Source: Longimicrobiales bacterium
GTDB taxonomy: Bacteria; Gemmatimonadota; Gemmatimonadetes; Longimicrobiales; Gaopeijiaceae
Assembly (NCBI GenBank): GCA_028278645.1
Contig: JANQDZ010000013.1
Span: 1 to 64,000, forward strand
Direction of reading: 5' to 3'
Length of the DNA: 64,000 nucleotides
This document shows positions 52,558 to 62,310 of the stretch, one piece after another. Within the stretch, counting starts at the first letter, position 1. Every line of letters starts with the position of its first letter. Made by a program: the position numbers and the translations under genes. Below the pieces are notes generated by a model. That model was not told where the DNA came from, did not search any database, and saw nothing but the letters and a program-made list of their open reading frames with translations.

Positions 52558-54122
52558 CGAATCTCCTCTCCCTCATCATTCTCACCTACCTCCTCCGAGC
52601 TGGGCTCCTCCGGGTCCTCTAAAAGCCTCCTGGCTCGGCGGGCTTGCAGGAACGCCCTGACCCCGAGGACAATTCCGAACCAGCCAGCAACCGATGCCAC
52701 GAACCAGCCGACGATAACCGGGAAAAACCCTGCGACCAAGGCTATCAGAAGAATCAGCCCAGCCACTGTGCCCAGAACCGTTCGGTCCTCCCGGCCAAGG
52801 GTCCTATGGCCAGCGATGGCGTCTCCGAGGCTGGATCCGGCCCTCACCAAAGCCGGCACACCCCAGGGCGCCGTGGCACCGGTTCCGGTTCTCAGACGCT
52901 CGAATCTCTCCTGAAGGGTCCGGCCTGGATCCAGTGTAGCCTTCGTCGGTTCGTCCCCTTCCTCCCGGGGCGGAAGTGGAAGACTGATCTGGGAGGCCAG
53001 CCTGGGGGGAAGCACGATTTCAGTCGCGGATGTCAGATCAGCCAGGTAGAGGCCTTCCATCTGGCCGGCGAGCCGCTCATCCAAAACGCCCACGTCGATT
53101 TCCCAGTTCCCCAGGAGACTGGCCGAGTTCATGTTGCTGGAGCCCACCCTCGACCAAATGCCGTCGGCAACCATGGTCTTGGCGTGGATCATTGGCCCTT
53201 GCCACTCAAAAAGCCTCACTCCGGCTTCAAGAAGCCCCCTGTATCCACCCCTGGAGAGACTGCCGACCAGGGGCCAGTTGTTGTGGGCCGGCAACAGGAT
53301 ACGAACGTCCACCCCGTCCCTGGCTGCAGCCGTCAGGGCCTCTGCCATGGGAAACGGAGCAACAAAATAAGGGTCCGTGATCCAGATCCGTTCCCTGGCG
53401 GAGGCAGCTATCAGTTGGGTTTCCCGGTACACCCGGGACCTCCAGGGCTCCCCCTCGATGATCCATACCGGGGTTTCCCCCACGGCTTCGATCTCGGCCG
53501 GGTCCCGCCGGGCACGGTGGGAGACCGGGTCACCGATCTGCCCCCAGATCCGCTCGAAGGCGCCCGCACAAACAGCCGCGGCCGGTCCCCTGATCTCCAC
53601 CCCGGTGTCTCGCCACGGGGGATTCTTCCCGTCACCGGCCCACTCTTCCCCAACGCAGAACCCTCCGATAAAGGCCACGGCTCCGTCCACGCAGACCATC
53701 TTCCGGTGGTCCCGCTGCAGCACACCGAACGGATTCCGTATTGAGGGAGGGTTGAATGCCCTCACCTGGACTCCGGCCTCTCTGAACGGTTTCCAGAACC
53801 GGCGTCCGGTGGCCCAGGAGCCCATCCAGTCGTAGAGAACCCTCACCTCGATCCCCTCTTTGGCCTTCTTGACCAACGCATCGCGGAAGACTCTTCCGAC
53901 CCTGTCGTCTCGAAGGATGTAGTTCTCGAAATGGACAAAACCCCTGGCCCCATCGATGGCCTCAATCCAGGCGTCGAAGGTGAACGGTCCGTCGAACTGC
54001 AGACGGAGGGCGTTCCCCTCCACGCGGGAAGCCCCCGTGGCCCTTTTCAGGACCCAATCGGGGAGTTCCCTCCGGAGGCCAGGGACCGGGCTCCGTTCCT
54101 CGGGGAAGTGGGATGTGCTCAT
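52554..54122 (-). CDS. Cardiolipin synthase-like phospholipase D
   Basis: This 522-residue protein has two HKD motifs: QRDHRKMVCVDGAVAFIGG and PMIHAKTMVADGIW, with GSSNMNSASLLGNWEID in between the usual distance. A C-terminal pair of membrane helices follows (VLGTVAGLILLIALVAGFFP onward). The N-terminal placement of HKD motifs with C-terminal helices is the reverse of ClsA. The reaction is probably phosphatidyl transfer to make cardiolipin. Confidence 0.88.
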   Translation of the reverse strand: MSTSHFPEERSPVPGLRRELPDWVLKRATGASRVEGNALRLQFDGPFTFDAWIEAIDGARGFVHFENYILRDDRVGRVFRDALVKKAKEGIEVRVLYDWMGSWATGRRFWKPFREAGVQVRAFNPPSIRNPFGVLQRDHRKMVCVDGAVAFIGGFCVGEEWAGDGKNPPWRDTGVEIRGPAAAVCAGAFERIWGQIGDPVSHRARRDPAEIEAVGETPVWIIEGEPWRSRVYRETQLIAASARERIWITDPYFVAPFPMAEALTAAARDGVDVRILLPAHNNWPLVGSLSRGGYRGLLEAGVRLFEWQGPMIHAKTMVADGIWSRVGSSNMNSASLLGNWEIDVGVLDERLAGQMEGLYLADLTSATEIVLPPRLASQISLPLPPREEGDEPTKATLDPGRTLQERFERLRTGTGATAPWGVPALVRAGSSLGDAIAGHRTLGREDRTVLGTVAGLILLIALVAGFFPVIVGWFVASVAGWFGIVLGVRAFLQARRARRLLEDPEEPSSEEVGENDEGEEIR

Positions 54123-54208
54123 CGCCTGTGAAAGCTCAATACGGTGGGGCTCCCGGGCAACCTTCTTTGGGCCCGGGACGGACCGTTTCCCTTAGGGGTG
54201 GAGCCGGG

Positions 54209-55222
54209 TTAGGCAAAAAAACGGTAAGCAAGAAGCTTATAGACGAGCTTGGCCGCCAGGAAATCGGGAGCGGGCATACCAGGGATTGGCGCAAGTTCCA
54301 CCACGTCACAGGCCAAGACAGTTCTCTCGGCGAACACCCTCCTCAAAAACCGTAGGGTTCGGTACCAATCTCCCCCGCCGGGCTCGGGGGTCCCGGTTGC
54401 GGGCATCATGGCCGGATCCAGGAAGTCCACGTCGAAGGAGATATAAACCGGGTCCCCCAGGGACTCAATGGCGCGGTCCATCCAGGAGTCATCTTCCCAC
54501 ATCTCGTCAGCGTAGATCAGGGTGACCCCGGGTTCGTCCTCCGCCACCCCCATTTCCTCTTGGCTGATGCCTCGGATCCCGATGCCCACCAGGTCCGCCA
54601 CGTGGAGTACCCGTCTCATGGCCGAAGCGTGGGAGGCCGGGGTCCCCTCATAGGTGCCCCTGAGGTCGGCGTGAGCATCGAGCTGGAGGACGGTGAGTCT
54701 GGCTTCGGCCCGGGATGCCACCGCGCGGATGGCGGGGGCCGAAACGGAATGCTCTCCGCCCAACATCACGAGGAACCGATCCCCGGAGGCGTCCAACACT
54801 TTCCCGTAGGCCTCTTCCAGCTCCTCCATCGCCGGCTCGGCTCCCGCTCGAGTCAGCTCGAGAGCGGGAAGGGTGTGGATACCCACGGTGGACGGATCGA
54901 CCCTCAGCTCTTGGTCCCAAAGCTCCACATATCGAGAAGCGTGGAGGATGGCCCCAGGCCCAGCTTGGGTCCCTCCACCCCAGCTGGTGGTGGACTCGTA
55001 CGGAACCGGCAGAAGAACGGCTCGGGCTTCATCGAATGCAGAAGCTTCCTCGTCCAGGCCCAGGAATGTGCCCGGTAACTCCCAGGGAAGGTCCAACCGG
55101 CCCACCGGTCCGGCCCCCTCCCGGCCACCCGGGGGAACGGGGCCGTCCGGGTGGGGTGTGAGATCACCTTCCGCCCGGCCGGCTCCCCTTCCCCTTGCGC
55201 TATCCGATCTGCGGTTCGGCAT
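54209..55222 (-). CDS. Agmatinase/arginase-family ureohydrolase
   Basis: This is a 337-residue enzyme with binuclear manganese ligands: GGEHSVSAP, LQLDAHADLRGTYEG and SFDVDFLDPAMMPATGTPEPGG. It hydrolyses agmatine, arginine or a related guanidino compound to urea. The ATG at 55222 clears the upstream fur gene; the frame open to 55435 would overlap fur and is not used. Confidence 0.85.
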   Translation of the reverse strand: MPNRRSDSARGRGAGRAEGDLTPHPDGPVPPGGREGAGPVGRLDLPWELPGTFLGLDEEASAFDEARAVLLPVPYESTTSWGGGTQAGPGAILHASRYVELWDQELRVDPSTVGIHTLPALELTRAGAEPAMEELEEAYGKVLDASGDRFLVMLGGEHSVSAPAIRAVASRAEARLTVLQLDAHADLRGTYEGTPASHASAMRRVLHVADLVGIGIRGISQEEMGVAEDEPGVTLIYADEMWEDDSWMDRAIESLGDPVYISFDVDFLDPAMMPATGTPEPGGGDWYRTLRFLRRVFAERTVLACDVVELAPIPGMPAPDFLAAKLVYKLLAYRFFA

Positions 55223-55251
55223 AGAACGTTCCGTTCGACAATCCTGGCGGG

Positions 55252-55752
55252 TTAAACCGTTTCGATTGGGCAGGTCAACCCATCGTCGGGCAGCTCGACG
55301 CCAGCCTCCTGGCAGGGTCTGCACAGGCCGTAGATCTCCAGCTTGTGACGGATGGGCCGGAACCCGTGTTCTTGAGTGACCTTGGTCTTCACCTCCTGGA
55401 CTTCCCAGCTCTCGAACTCGGTGACGCTTCCACACTCGAGGCAGATAAGGTGCTCGAAGGCCGATCCTTGAGAGAGCCGGTGCTCGTACCGCTTAAAACC
55501 CTCTCCGAAATCATGCTCAACCACCAAGCGGCTTCGCACCAGGAGGTCCAGGGTGCGGTAGATGGTGGCCTTCCCGATTCGGTCCCCCGTTGATCGTAGG
55601 CGGCCTTCCATGTCCTCCACGGACAAGTGTTCGGCAGAGGCAAATACGACCTGGGCGATGGCTTCCCGCTGGTGGGTGACCGGGAGGCCCTGCTCCTTCA
55701 GGTACCGTCGAAACAAGCGCTGGGACGGAGACATCTCAACCATACTCTTCAC
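55252..55752 (-). CDS. Fur-family metal-dependent repressor
   Basis: This 166-residue protein has a winged-helix N-terminus (THQREAIAQVVFASAEHLSV, GKATIYRTLDLLVRSRL) and a C-terminal dimerisation domain with CLECG and CRPC zinc sites. Where classical Fur has the HHHDHLIC cluster, this protein has GSAFEHLIC. Several regulatory-site His are therefore missing, so metal specificity may differ from Fur. Confidence 0.9.
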   Translation of the reverse strand: MKSMVEMSPSQRLFRRYLKEQGLPVTHQREAIAQVVFASAEHLSVEDMEGRLRSTGDRIGKATIYRTLDLLVRSRLVVEHDFGEGFKRYEHRLSQGSAFEHLICLECGSVTEFESWEVQEVKTKVTQEHGFRPIRHKLEIYGLCRPCQEAGVELPDDGLTCPIETV

Positions 55753-56208
55753 TCAACTCACCGCCGGTTCTTCCGGCGGTTCCTTCCAACCGTGCTCTCT
55801 AAGGAGGTCCAGGAACTTGTCCGAATCTCCCCCAATCCTCACCTCACGAGGGACTCCGAGTTGAAGATCGCTTCTACGGACTACCCCGTCCATGACCGAT
55901 GGGAGCCTCTCCTTCGGGGCGGATCCTTCCGACATGAACTCGGGCTCGAACGTTATCCCTTTTCCGGTCATCTCAGCCGTATATCGCCCGGTCACCAGGC
56001 TTCTTAGCGTCCCCGAGTCCTCCATGCAGCTAGCCGCCACCAAACCCCACTCCTTCCGACCCTTTACGAGAGGCGGAAAGATCCAAATGCGGTCTATGGA
56101 CGCAGGCGCCACCCTTCTGGCCAACATCTCCAGCACTCGGCCGAGAGCTTCCGGAACGGGGGATTCCGACGAGGCCCCGCCGGTGGAGGTCTTCTTCCCC
56201 TCAAGCAT
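55753..56208 (-). CDS. Uncharacterised 151-residue protein
   Basis: The sequence (RIWIFPPLVKGRKEWGLVAA, then GKGITFEPEFMSEGSAPKER) has alternating strands and helices and no signal peptide. I do not recognise the family. It overlaps the nrnA gene stop by eight bases and lies one base upstream of fur, suggesting coexpression. Confidence 0.6.
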   Translation of the reverse strand: MLEGKKTSTGGASSESPVPEALGRVLEMLARRVAPASIDRIWIFPPLVKGRKEWGLVAASCMEDSGTLRSLVTGRYTAEMTGKGITFEPEFMSEGSAPKERLPSVMDGVVRRSDLQLGVPREVRIGGDSDKFLDLLREHGWKEPPEEPAVS

Positions 56209-57226
56209 CTCCGCTCCCCTTTTGAATGGCCTCCCGTACGGCCTCCAGGACTTCTGCCCTGACCTCCTGGATGGGGCGCTCGACCAAGGCTCCCGAGGCC
56301 TTCACGTGGCCCCCTCCCCCAAATCGTCGGGCCAGGGCGTTTACATCCACGTCACCATTCGATCGGAAAGAGACCTTGGTGAACCCTTTGACGGTTTCCC
56401 TGAAAAGCAGGCCCACCTCCACTCCCTGAATGTCCCTTGGATAATCGACCAGTCCCTCCATGTCGTCCGCCGTGGCGCCTGTTTCGTCCAGGGCGTTCTC
56501 CGGAACCGTCATCCAGGCCAACCTGCCCTCCGCATCCATCTCGAGTTCGCCCAGAGCAGCGTGAAGGAGTCGGAGCTTCCTGAGAGGGGCGTTCCCATAC
56601 GCCAGGCGGTAAAGAGCCTCGGGTTCCGCGCCATGTTCGATCAAGAATGCGACGATCCGATGGGCATCGGACGACGTGTTCCCGAACCTGAACCCACCGG
56701 TATCGGTCAAGATAGCCACATAAAGGCCTCGGACCGACTCGGGCGGCCACGGCCCGCCGGCCTCTGTCATCAGGTCAAAAACCAACTCCCCGGTGGCGCA
56801 CGCCGCTGGATCTCGCATGGACACGCCTGCCAGAGGCGCAGGGCCGGGGGGGTGATGATCGACCACAATCTTGGGGGTGTCCTCGATCAACTCCGAGACT
56901 CCCCCGATCCTGGGCACCTCTCCGGTGTCCAGCACAACAGCCAGATCCGCCCGTGCCGCCCATTCCCTTCCGGCCTCGCTCCCGGAATCCAGGACCCACG
57001 ATCGATCAGGAACCAGAAAACCCAGCGGTTCGGGAAACGGTGTCGGATTGACGATTCGCGCTTGTTTCCCGGTCTCGTGGAGCCAGGCGGCCAAAGCCAC
57101 CTCGCTCCCGGCTCCGTCCCCATCCGCATTGATATGGGTGGTCAGGAGGATCCGTTCCGCCTCGCCAAGAGCCTCTAGGGCTTCCAAGACGGATTGTCGC
57201 CTGGACAGGGGAGTTTCGTAGGTCAT
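56201..57226 (-). CDS. nrnA: NrnA-type DHH nuclease/pAp phosphatase
   Basis: This 341-residue cytoplasmic enzyme degrades nanoRNAs and 3'-phosphoadenosine 5'-phosphate. Motifs: LLTTHINADGDGAGSEVAL (DxD metal site), VLDTGEVPRIGG, IVVDHHPPG (DHH) and the DHHA1-domain FGGGGHVKASG. Its stop overlaps the next gene by eight bases. Confidence 0.92.
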   Translation of the reverse strand: MTYETPLSRRQSVLEALEALGEAERILLTTHINADGDGAGSEVALAAWLHETGKQARIVNPTPFPEPLGFLVPDRSWVLDSGSEAGREWAARADLAVVLDTGEVPRIGGVSELIEDTPKIVVDHHPPGPAPLAGVSMRDPAACATGELVFDLMTEAGGPWPPESVRGLYVAILTDTGGFRFGNTSSDAHRIVAFLIEHGAEPEALYRLAYGNAPLRKLRLLHAALGELEMDAEGRLAWMTVPENALDETGATADDMEGLVDYPRDIQGVEVGLLFRETVKGFTKVSFRSNGDVDVNALARRFGGGGHVKASGALVERPIQEVRAEVLEAVREAIQKGSGDA

Positions 57227-57316
57227 GGGCTGGAGAAGGTTAGAGACTGGCGTTTCCCATCGTCAAGCCGGAGCAGTTGCTGGAAGGGTTCTCCCAAAAA
57301 GAGGTGCGACACCTAC

Positions 57317-57988
57317 CTAACCCGGGATCACTTTCCTGATTTTCGCCCAGGTGGACGCGAGGTGAATCCAGAGCGGAGCCGTGCGTCCGGAAACATGGGC
57401 TTTCTCAAGGGCGTGCATCAGCGCCTGAGGCTCGTTCTCATGAGTGGGCAGCTCTACCCAGGCTCCTGCCGCTTCGCGAAGGCTATGGGCGTCGGACCCG
57501 GCTCCTCTCAGTTTTCCATGTGAGGCCGCTAGGCTCTCGGCCGGTTCGTTCAAGCGCCCCGGGTGAAGGCGGGCGTTGAACACCTCGATCACGTCCACGT
57601 GAGGAGCCATGGATTCAGCGTGTTTCCCGCGTCCACCTTTCCCGGGCGCGAAGGGGTGTGGCAAGTACACCAGGCCTCCGTCCTCCCGGATGAGCTCGCA
57701 AGCTTCTCGAGCCGGCGTCCCTCTGGGGATCTCCTTTTTCAGGTAAAGGCCTATGAGGTCGAAACCCTCCCCGGTCTTGACCTCCTCCCCCGGGATGATC
57801 CGATCCGGATGCCGCTCGAACATCTGCAAAGCCACGCTGAGGCGGTTGTGGTCGGTGATGGCGATCCGGTCGAGACCTCTTTCCAGCGCCCGGTTCAGAA
57901 GAGCCTCGGGGTCGGAGAGGCAATCGAACGATCCATTCGTGTGGTTGTGGAGGTCCACTCGTATCGTGGGCTTCGGAGGCGTGGTCAA
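57317..57988 (-). CDS. PHP-domain metal-dependent phosphoesterase
   Basis: This 223-residue protein opens with VDLHNHTNGSFDC and carries RIAITDHNRLS, YLPHPFAPGKGG and GAGSDAHSLREA, the four metal-binding motifs of PHP domains. It is single-domain, so it is probably a phosphoesterase rather than polymerase-associated. Its stop overlaps coaE by four bases. Confidence 0.85.
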   Translation of the reverse strand: MTTPPKPTIRVDLHNHTNGSFDCLSDPEALLNRALERGLDRIAITDHNRLSVALQMFERHPDRIIPGEEVKTGEGFDLIGLYLKKEIPRGTPAREACELIREDGGLVYLPHPFAPGKGGRGKHAESMAPHVDVIEVFNARLHPGRLNEPAESLAASHGKLRGAGSDAHSLREAAGAWVELPTHENEPQALMHALEKAHVSGRTAPLWIHLASTWAKIRKVIPG

Positions 57989-58602
57989 CCGAGGTCCCCC
58001 TTCCGGGCTCGAGCTCTCAGTAGGTCGAGCAAAGCGAGGGCACGAACTTCCAAGTCCTCCAAGGTGGTACCGTTCTCCACGACATAGTCGGCCCGAGGCA
58101 GCTTCTCCTCCTGCGGAATCTGAGCGGAGAGTATTCGAGAGGCCTCCCTTGCCTCCAATCCCCGATCCTCCGTCAGTCTCCTAAGGCACTCCTCCGGGGG
58201 GGCTGCCACCAAAACGACGACGGAGAAATCCCCGTCCAGCCCAGCCTCAAAAAGAAGCGGGATCTCCGCGACCACCAAACTTGCTCCGGATTCCTTCTGC
58301 CGACTCACCCATGCGTTTCGTTCGGCCTCGATGAGGGGGTGAAGGATCTCCTCGAGCAACCGGCGGTCGTCATCGACCCTGAACACCCGGTCCCGCAGCT
58401 TGCCCCTGTCCAACGCACCGTCCGCCCCCAGGAGCCCGGCGCCGAAGGCCTCCAACACCCTCGCCAGGCCCTCGGTCCCCGGCGCCACGACCTCCCTTGC
58501 CAGGTCATCCGCCCGAACCACCGGGACTCCTGCAGCTGCCCAAATCCCGGCAACCGTCGACTTTCCGGAAGCCGCATTCCCGGTTAGGGCAATGGTCAGC
58601 AT
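57985..58602 (-). CDS. coaE: Dephospho-CoA kinase
   Basis: This 205-residue enzyme performs the last step of coenzyme A biosynthesis. P-loop GNAASGKSTVAGIW, then AREVVAPGTEGLARVLEAFG, LDRGKLRDRVF and PLLFEAGLDGDFSVVVLVAA match the family. Its end is coupled to the PHP gene. Confidence 0.95.
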   Translation of the reverse strand: MLTIALTGNAASGKSTVAGIWAAAGVPVVRADDLAREVVAPGTEGLARVLEAFGAGLLGADGALDRGKLRDRVFRVDDDRRLLEEILHPLIEAERNAWVSRQKESGASLVVAEIPLLFEAGLDGDFSVVVLVAAPPEECLRRLTEDRGLEAREASRILSAQIPQEEKLPRADYVVENGTTLEDLEVRALALLDLLRARARKGDLG

Positions 58603-58781
58603 CGGTAATAGCTCCTACCTGGTATACGGTTTCGAAGGAAACGGCCCAGGGTCGGGGGTTCTCCGCTCCTTCCCCATCCACGACATTGTACGTGGCGGGT
58701 GTGCGACGTCCAAAGCTCTGGTAGCCGTGACTCAAAGAAGCTGGCGCCGAGAAGACGGTTCGCCAAGGAGAAGGGATCGAG

Positions 58782-59342
58782 ATGGAAGAAGCTGGAACAG
58801 GCTTCAAGAAAAAAACCTTCGTCGTCTGGCTCCTGGTGGTGGCGGTGGTCCTCACCCTCTACCTGACAAACCAGGACCGAATCGATGTGGACTGGATCCG
58901 AGGTGTCGTCCACGACAACCGAGTCCTCATCGTCCCGTTCTATCTCCTTCTCCTCTCCCTTCTGGGCCTCACGTTCATTCCTTCTACACCCTTCGCCATC
59001 GCCGGCGTGTTTCTCTTTGACCCCACCTTTGCCTACCTCCTGAACTTGGTGGGAATCATCACCTCATCCACCATCGTATATCACTTCGCCGGATTCCTGG
59101 GGCTTCGGGAGGCATTCGAGAATAGGTACCCGGAAAAGGTGGCAAGAGTCCGGAGTGCATTGGACCGAAAAGAGCTCCCCATCATCGTGGGTTGGAGCTT
59201 CTTCCCGGTGGTCCCCACGGACCTGATCATCTACGTGGCGAGCACCCTGAAGATCCCCTTATGGAAGTGCCTCTTGGGCGTCCTTATCGGGGAGGGTGCC
59301 TTGAATGCTTTTTACATCTTTTCCGTCAACGCTGCCCTGTGA
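58782..59342 (+). CDS. TVP38/TMEM64 (VTT/DedA-like) membrane protein
   Basis: This 186-residue protein has about five membrane helices and the VTT-domain centre: FIPSTPFAIAGVFLFDPTFA, ITSSTIVYHFAGFLG and VVPTDLIIYVASTLKIP. Family members scramble lipids; the role here is inference. Confidence 0.85.
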   Translation: MEEAGTGFKKKTFVVWLLVVAVVLTLYLTNQDRIDVDWIRGVVHDNRVLIVPFYLLLLSLLGLTFIPSTPFAIAGVFLFDPTFAYLLNLVGIITSSTIVYHFAGFLGLREAFENRYPEKVARVRSALDRKELPIIVGWSFFPVVPTDLIIYVASTLKIPLWKCLLGVLIGEGALNAFYIFSVNAAL

Positions 59343-59442
59343 CCCCACAAGAAGAAAGCCCTCCCGTCCAGGAGAGCTTCAGTTGGTTCAGGACTGTTCG
59401 GGGTTTGGACGCCCAGCGACCGAACGGGGGCTGAGGAGTCCG

Positions 59443-59832
59443 TTACGGGCCGTCTCGGCGACGTTGTCTCATGACCAATTGGGTGAGGTCGTCCGCCGTC
59501 CCGAGCTGCTTGTCCGGCCCGTTTGACACCACCAACAGTTGGTCACGGTTGACTTTAAGGGTGTACTCGACACCCCACGCATCGGTTTTGGCCCCGCCAA
59601 AGAACTGCCGCTCCATCCACCGATGAAACCGGTCACCCGGGGTCGGAAGGGTCGTTCCTTGCTCGTTCATTGCCTGGAGCTCCCGAACGATCCGGTCCAT
59701 CTCTCCGTTCGTCTGCCAGGTCAAGACCGGATTGATCACCGGGCCCAGGGTTTCCACCACCGTGGGTCGAGTCTGGGGAAAATACAGGGCCGCTCCCAGG
59801 AGGACTAAGAGCATGAAAATGATTTTTAGCAA
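59443..59832 (-). CDS. Small membrane-anchored protein of unknown function
   Basis: The product (129 residues) has one N-terminal helix (MLKIIFMLLVLLGAALYF) and a periplasmic part with VNRDQLLVVSNGPDKQLGT, reminiscent of a type II secretion pseudopilin-like end, GPDxxxGTxDDL. I choose the TTG at 59832, with GGAGGG seven bases upstream. Confidence 0.65.
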   Translation of the reverse strand: MLKIIFMLLVLLGAALYFPQTRPTVVETLGPVINPVLTWQTNGEMDRIVRELQAMNEQGTTLPTPGDRFHRWMERQFFGGAKTDAWGVEYTLKVNRDQLLVVSNGPDKQLGTADDLTQLVMRQRRRDGP

Positions 59833-60045
59833 CGAGATACCCTCCGTCCCTTCGCCAAAGTAGGCCAGGTCGAAGCGGGAGTAGGAGAGCACTCCCCGCC
59901 TGGCCTATTTCTTAATCTAGATCTGAGCGAATCGGTGAACAACGATCATACAAAGCCGATCGGGCGAAAGAGGGGACGGACGCGGACCTCTGGCGATAAA
60001 GGGGAGTAGTGGTGTGGGACGCGTCACCCTCACTCAGGAGACTCT

Positions 60046-62172
60046 GTGGCAAACCGCCTGGCAAAAGAGACCAGCCCCTACCTCCAACAACATGCCGAAA
60101 ACCCGGTGGACTGGTTTCCATGGGACGACGAGGCCCTCTCAAAGGCCCGGGAAGAGGACAAGCCCATTCTCCTCTCAATCGGCTACTCAGCCTGCCATTG
60201 GTGCCACGTCATGGAGAGAGAGTCTTTTGAAGACGAGGGGACCGCCGCTTTGATGAACCAACACTTCGTGAACATCAAAGTGGACCGGGAAGAACGGCCT
60301 GACCTGGACTCCATATACATGAGGGCTCTGCAGGCTACCATGGGTCGGGGTGGCTGGCCCCTCACTGCCTTCCTCACCCCCGACGGTCGTTTTTTTTATG
60401 GCGGAACTTACTTCCCGCCCGAACCCCGATTCGGGATGCCCTCCTTCAAGCAGGTCCTCGCCACCATCAGTAGCGCTTTCCGGACCCGGCGCCAGGAGAT
60501 CGAGGAGGGATCCGACAAGCTCCTTGGGGTACTGAGGGGGACCCCGCCCGGTGTAGGCCGAATACCGGAAGACCGAGAGCCGTCTATCTCCTCGGGGGGC
60601 AGGGGCGGGGAGGGAGTCGAGAATCTCCTTCAGAAGGAGGGGCCGGGGCTGCTGGACCAAGCGGCCAGGTATCTGGCCAGCCAGTTCGACCCAACACACG
60701 GAGGGTTCGGACCAGCACCGAAGTTCCCCCAACCAGTCACGCTGGAGTTCCTCCTTCGGTACCACGACCGAACCAGTGACCCGAAGGCTCTCGAAATGGT
60801 GTTGACTACGCTGCGGTGCATGGGCAGAGGGGGGATGCGTGACCACCTGGGGGGAGGGTTCCACCGATACTCGGTGGACGAACGTTGGCTTGTACCCCAC
60901 TTCGAGAAGATGCTCTACGACAACGGCCTCCTGGCCCGAATCTATCTCCACGCTTTCCAGATCACCCGTGACCCGGAATTCCGGGACTTCGTCACCTCCA
61001 CCCTGGACTATCTTCTCACCGACCTCCGGGATCCAGCCGGCGGGTTCTATTCCGCACGAGACGCCGACTCGGAAGGAGAGGAAGGACTCTTCTACATCTG
61101 GCGCCCGAACGAGGTCAACTCGGTTATCGGAGAGGAGGAAGCCGGCCTCTTCTGCCGATCCTACGACGTGACTGAAAGCGGCAACTTCGAGGGCCAGAAC
61201 ATCCTCCACCTACCCCGAAGCTTCGACTCTCTTTCCGAGTCGGCGGGGGTCCCGGTGGAGGAAATCCGGGAGCGCCTTGAGCAGAGCCGAGAAGCGTTGA
61301 GGATCGAACGGGAAGGCCGAGAACATCCGTTCAGGGACGAGAAGGTCCTGGTTTCCTGGAACAGCTTTGTGCTCAGATCTTTGGCCGAAGCTGCCCTTGC
61401 CCTGGACAGACCGGATTACCTGGAGGCGGCCCTGGAAACGGCCGGATTCCTCCTGGAATTCCTTCGGAAAGACGGCCGGCTCCTACGGAGTTGGAAGGAC
61501 GGCAAGAGCAAGATCCCGGCTTTCCTCGAGGACTATGCCGGCCTCGGAAACGCCCTCCTCACCCTCTACGAAGCCACCCTGGATCCACGCTGGCTATCGG
61601 AGGGTCGAGATCTCGCCAACCAGGTAGTGAACCTCTTCTGGGAGGAAGAAGAAGGGCTTTTCTTCGACTCCGCCAAAGACGGGGAAAGATTGGTGGTTCG
61701 CCCCCGGGAGGCCATGGACAATGCCACACCATCGGGGAATTCCATGGCGGTGGAGCTTCTCCTGAGGACATCCTCATTCTTCGGGTCGGACGATCACCGT
61801 CGGATTGCGGTGCGAGCCCTTCTGGCCGAGTTCGAAGCCGCCTCCCGGTTTCCGTCGGCCTTCGGACGGTTCCTGTCGGCCACGGCCACCGCTCTGACGC
61901 CCCCCACAGAGGTGGTCATCCTGGGAGATCCCAAAAGCGAGGAGATGGCTGAGTGGCTCTCGATCACGTACCAGCGCTACCTCCCTGCCAAGGTCGTGGC
62001 GGGGGGGAATCCCGCTAACCTCCCGTCTCTCCCGCTCCTGGAAGGCCGGGAACCGGCTGACGGGCGGCCGGTGGCCTACGTCTGCAAGGACTTCACATGC
62101 TCCCTCCCATTGACGGATTCCGAAGAGTTGGCAGCGGAGCTGGAGCGGGCGACCGGCACCACCCGAGGATGA
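60046..62172 (+). CDS. YyaL-type thioredoxin-domain (DUF255) protein
   Basis: This 708-residue protein opens with the family start ([20 protein letters not shown]), a thioredoxin-like domain with CxxC in [16 protein letters not shown], then [13 protein letters not shown]. An alpha/alpha barrel of glycosidase type follows ([40 protein letters not shown]). The GTG has AGGAG upstream. The function is unknown despite wide conservation. Confidence 0.92.
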   Translation: MANRLAKETSPYLQQHAENPVDWFPWDDEALSKAREEDKPILLSIGYSACHWCHVMERESFEDEGTAALMNQHFVNIKVDREERPDLDSIYMRALQATMGRGGWPLTAFLTPDGRFFYGGTYFPPEPRFGMPSFKQVLATISSAFRTRRQEIEEGSDKLLGVLRGTPPGVGRIPEDREPSISSGGRGGEGVENLLQKEGPGLLDQAARYLASQFDPTHGGFGPAPKFPQPVTLEFLLRYHDRTSDPKALEMVLTTLRCMGRGGMRDHLGGGFHRYSVDERWLVPHFEKMLYDNGLLARIYLHAFQITRDPEFRDFVTSTLDYLLTDLRDPAGGFYSARDADSEGEEGLFYIWRPNEVNSVIGEEEAGLFCRSYDVTESGNFEGQNILHLPRSFDSLSESAGVPVEEIRERLEQSREALRIEREGREHPFRDEKVLVSWNSFVLRSLAEAALALDRPDYLEAALETAGFLLEFLRKDGRLLRSWKDGKSKIPAFLEDYAGLGNALLTLYEATLDPRWLSEGRDLANQVVNLFWEEEEGLFFDSAKDGERLVVRPREAMDNATPSGNSMAVELLLRTSSFFGSDDHRRIAVRALLAEFEAASRFPSAFGRFLSATATALTPPTEVVILGDPKSEEMAEWLSITYQRYLPAKVVAGGNPANLPSLPLLEGREPADGRPVAYVCKDFTCSLPLTDSEELAAELERATGTTRG

Positions 62173-62310
62173 CTCGGGCTGGCAGGAGGAACCTACACGC
62201 AGAATCCCCCAGGGGGGTGGCGAAACGGGAAGTATCGCTATCTTTTTTTCTACTGCCCATCGCCATTTTACCGCACACCCTTAGCACCCTTGCGTGCCAG
62301 GAGGGGCAAA

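Noticed and set aside
52644-53744. Plus-strand open frame of 366 codons
   Set aside because: It is antisense to the phospholipase D gene with both HKD motifs on the minus strand.
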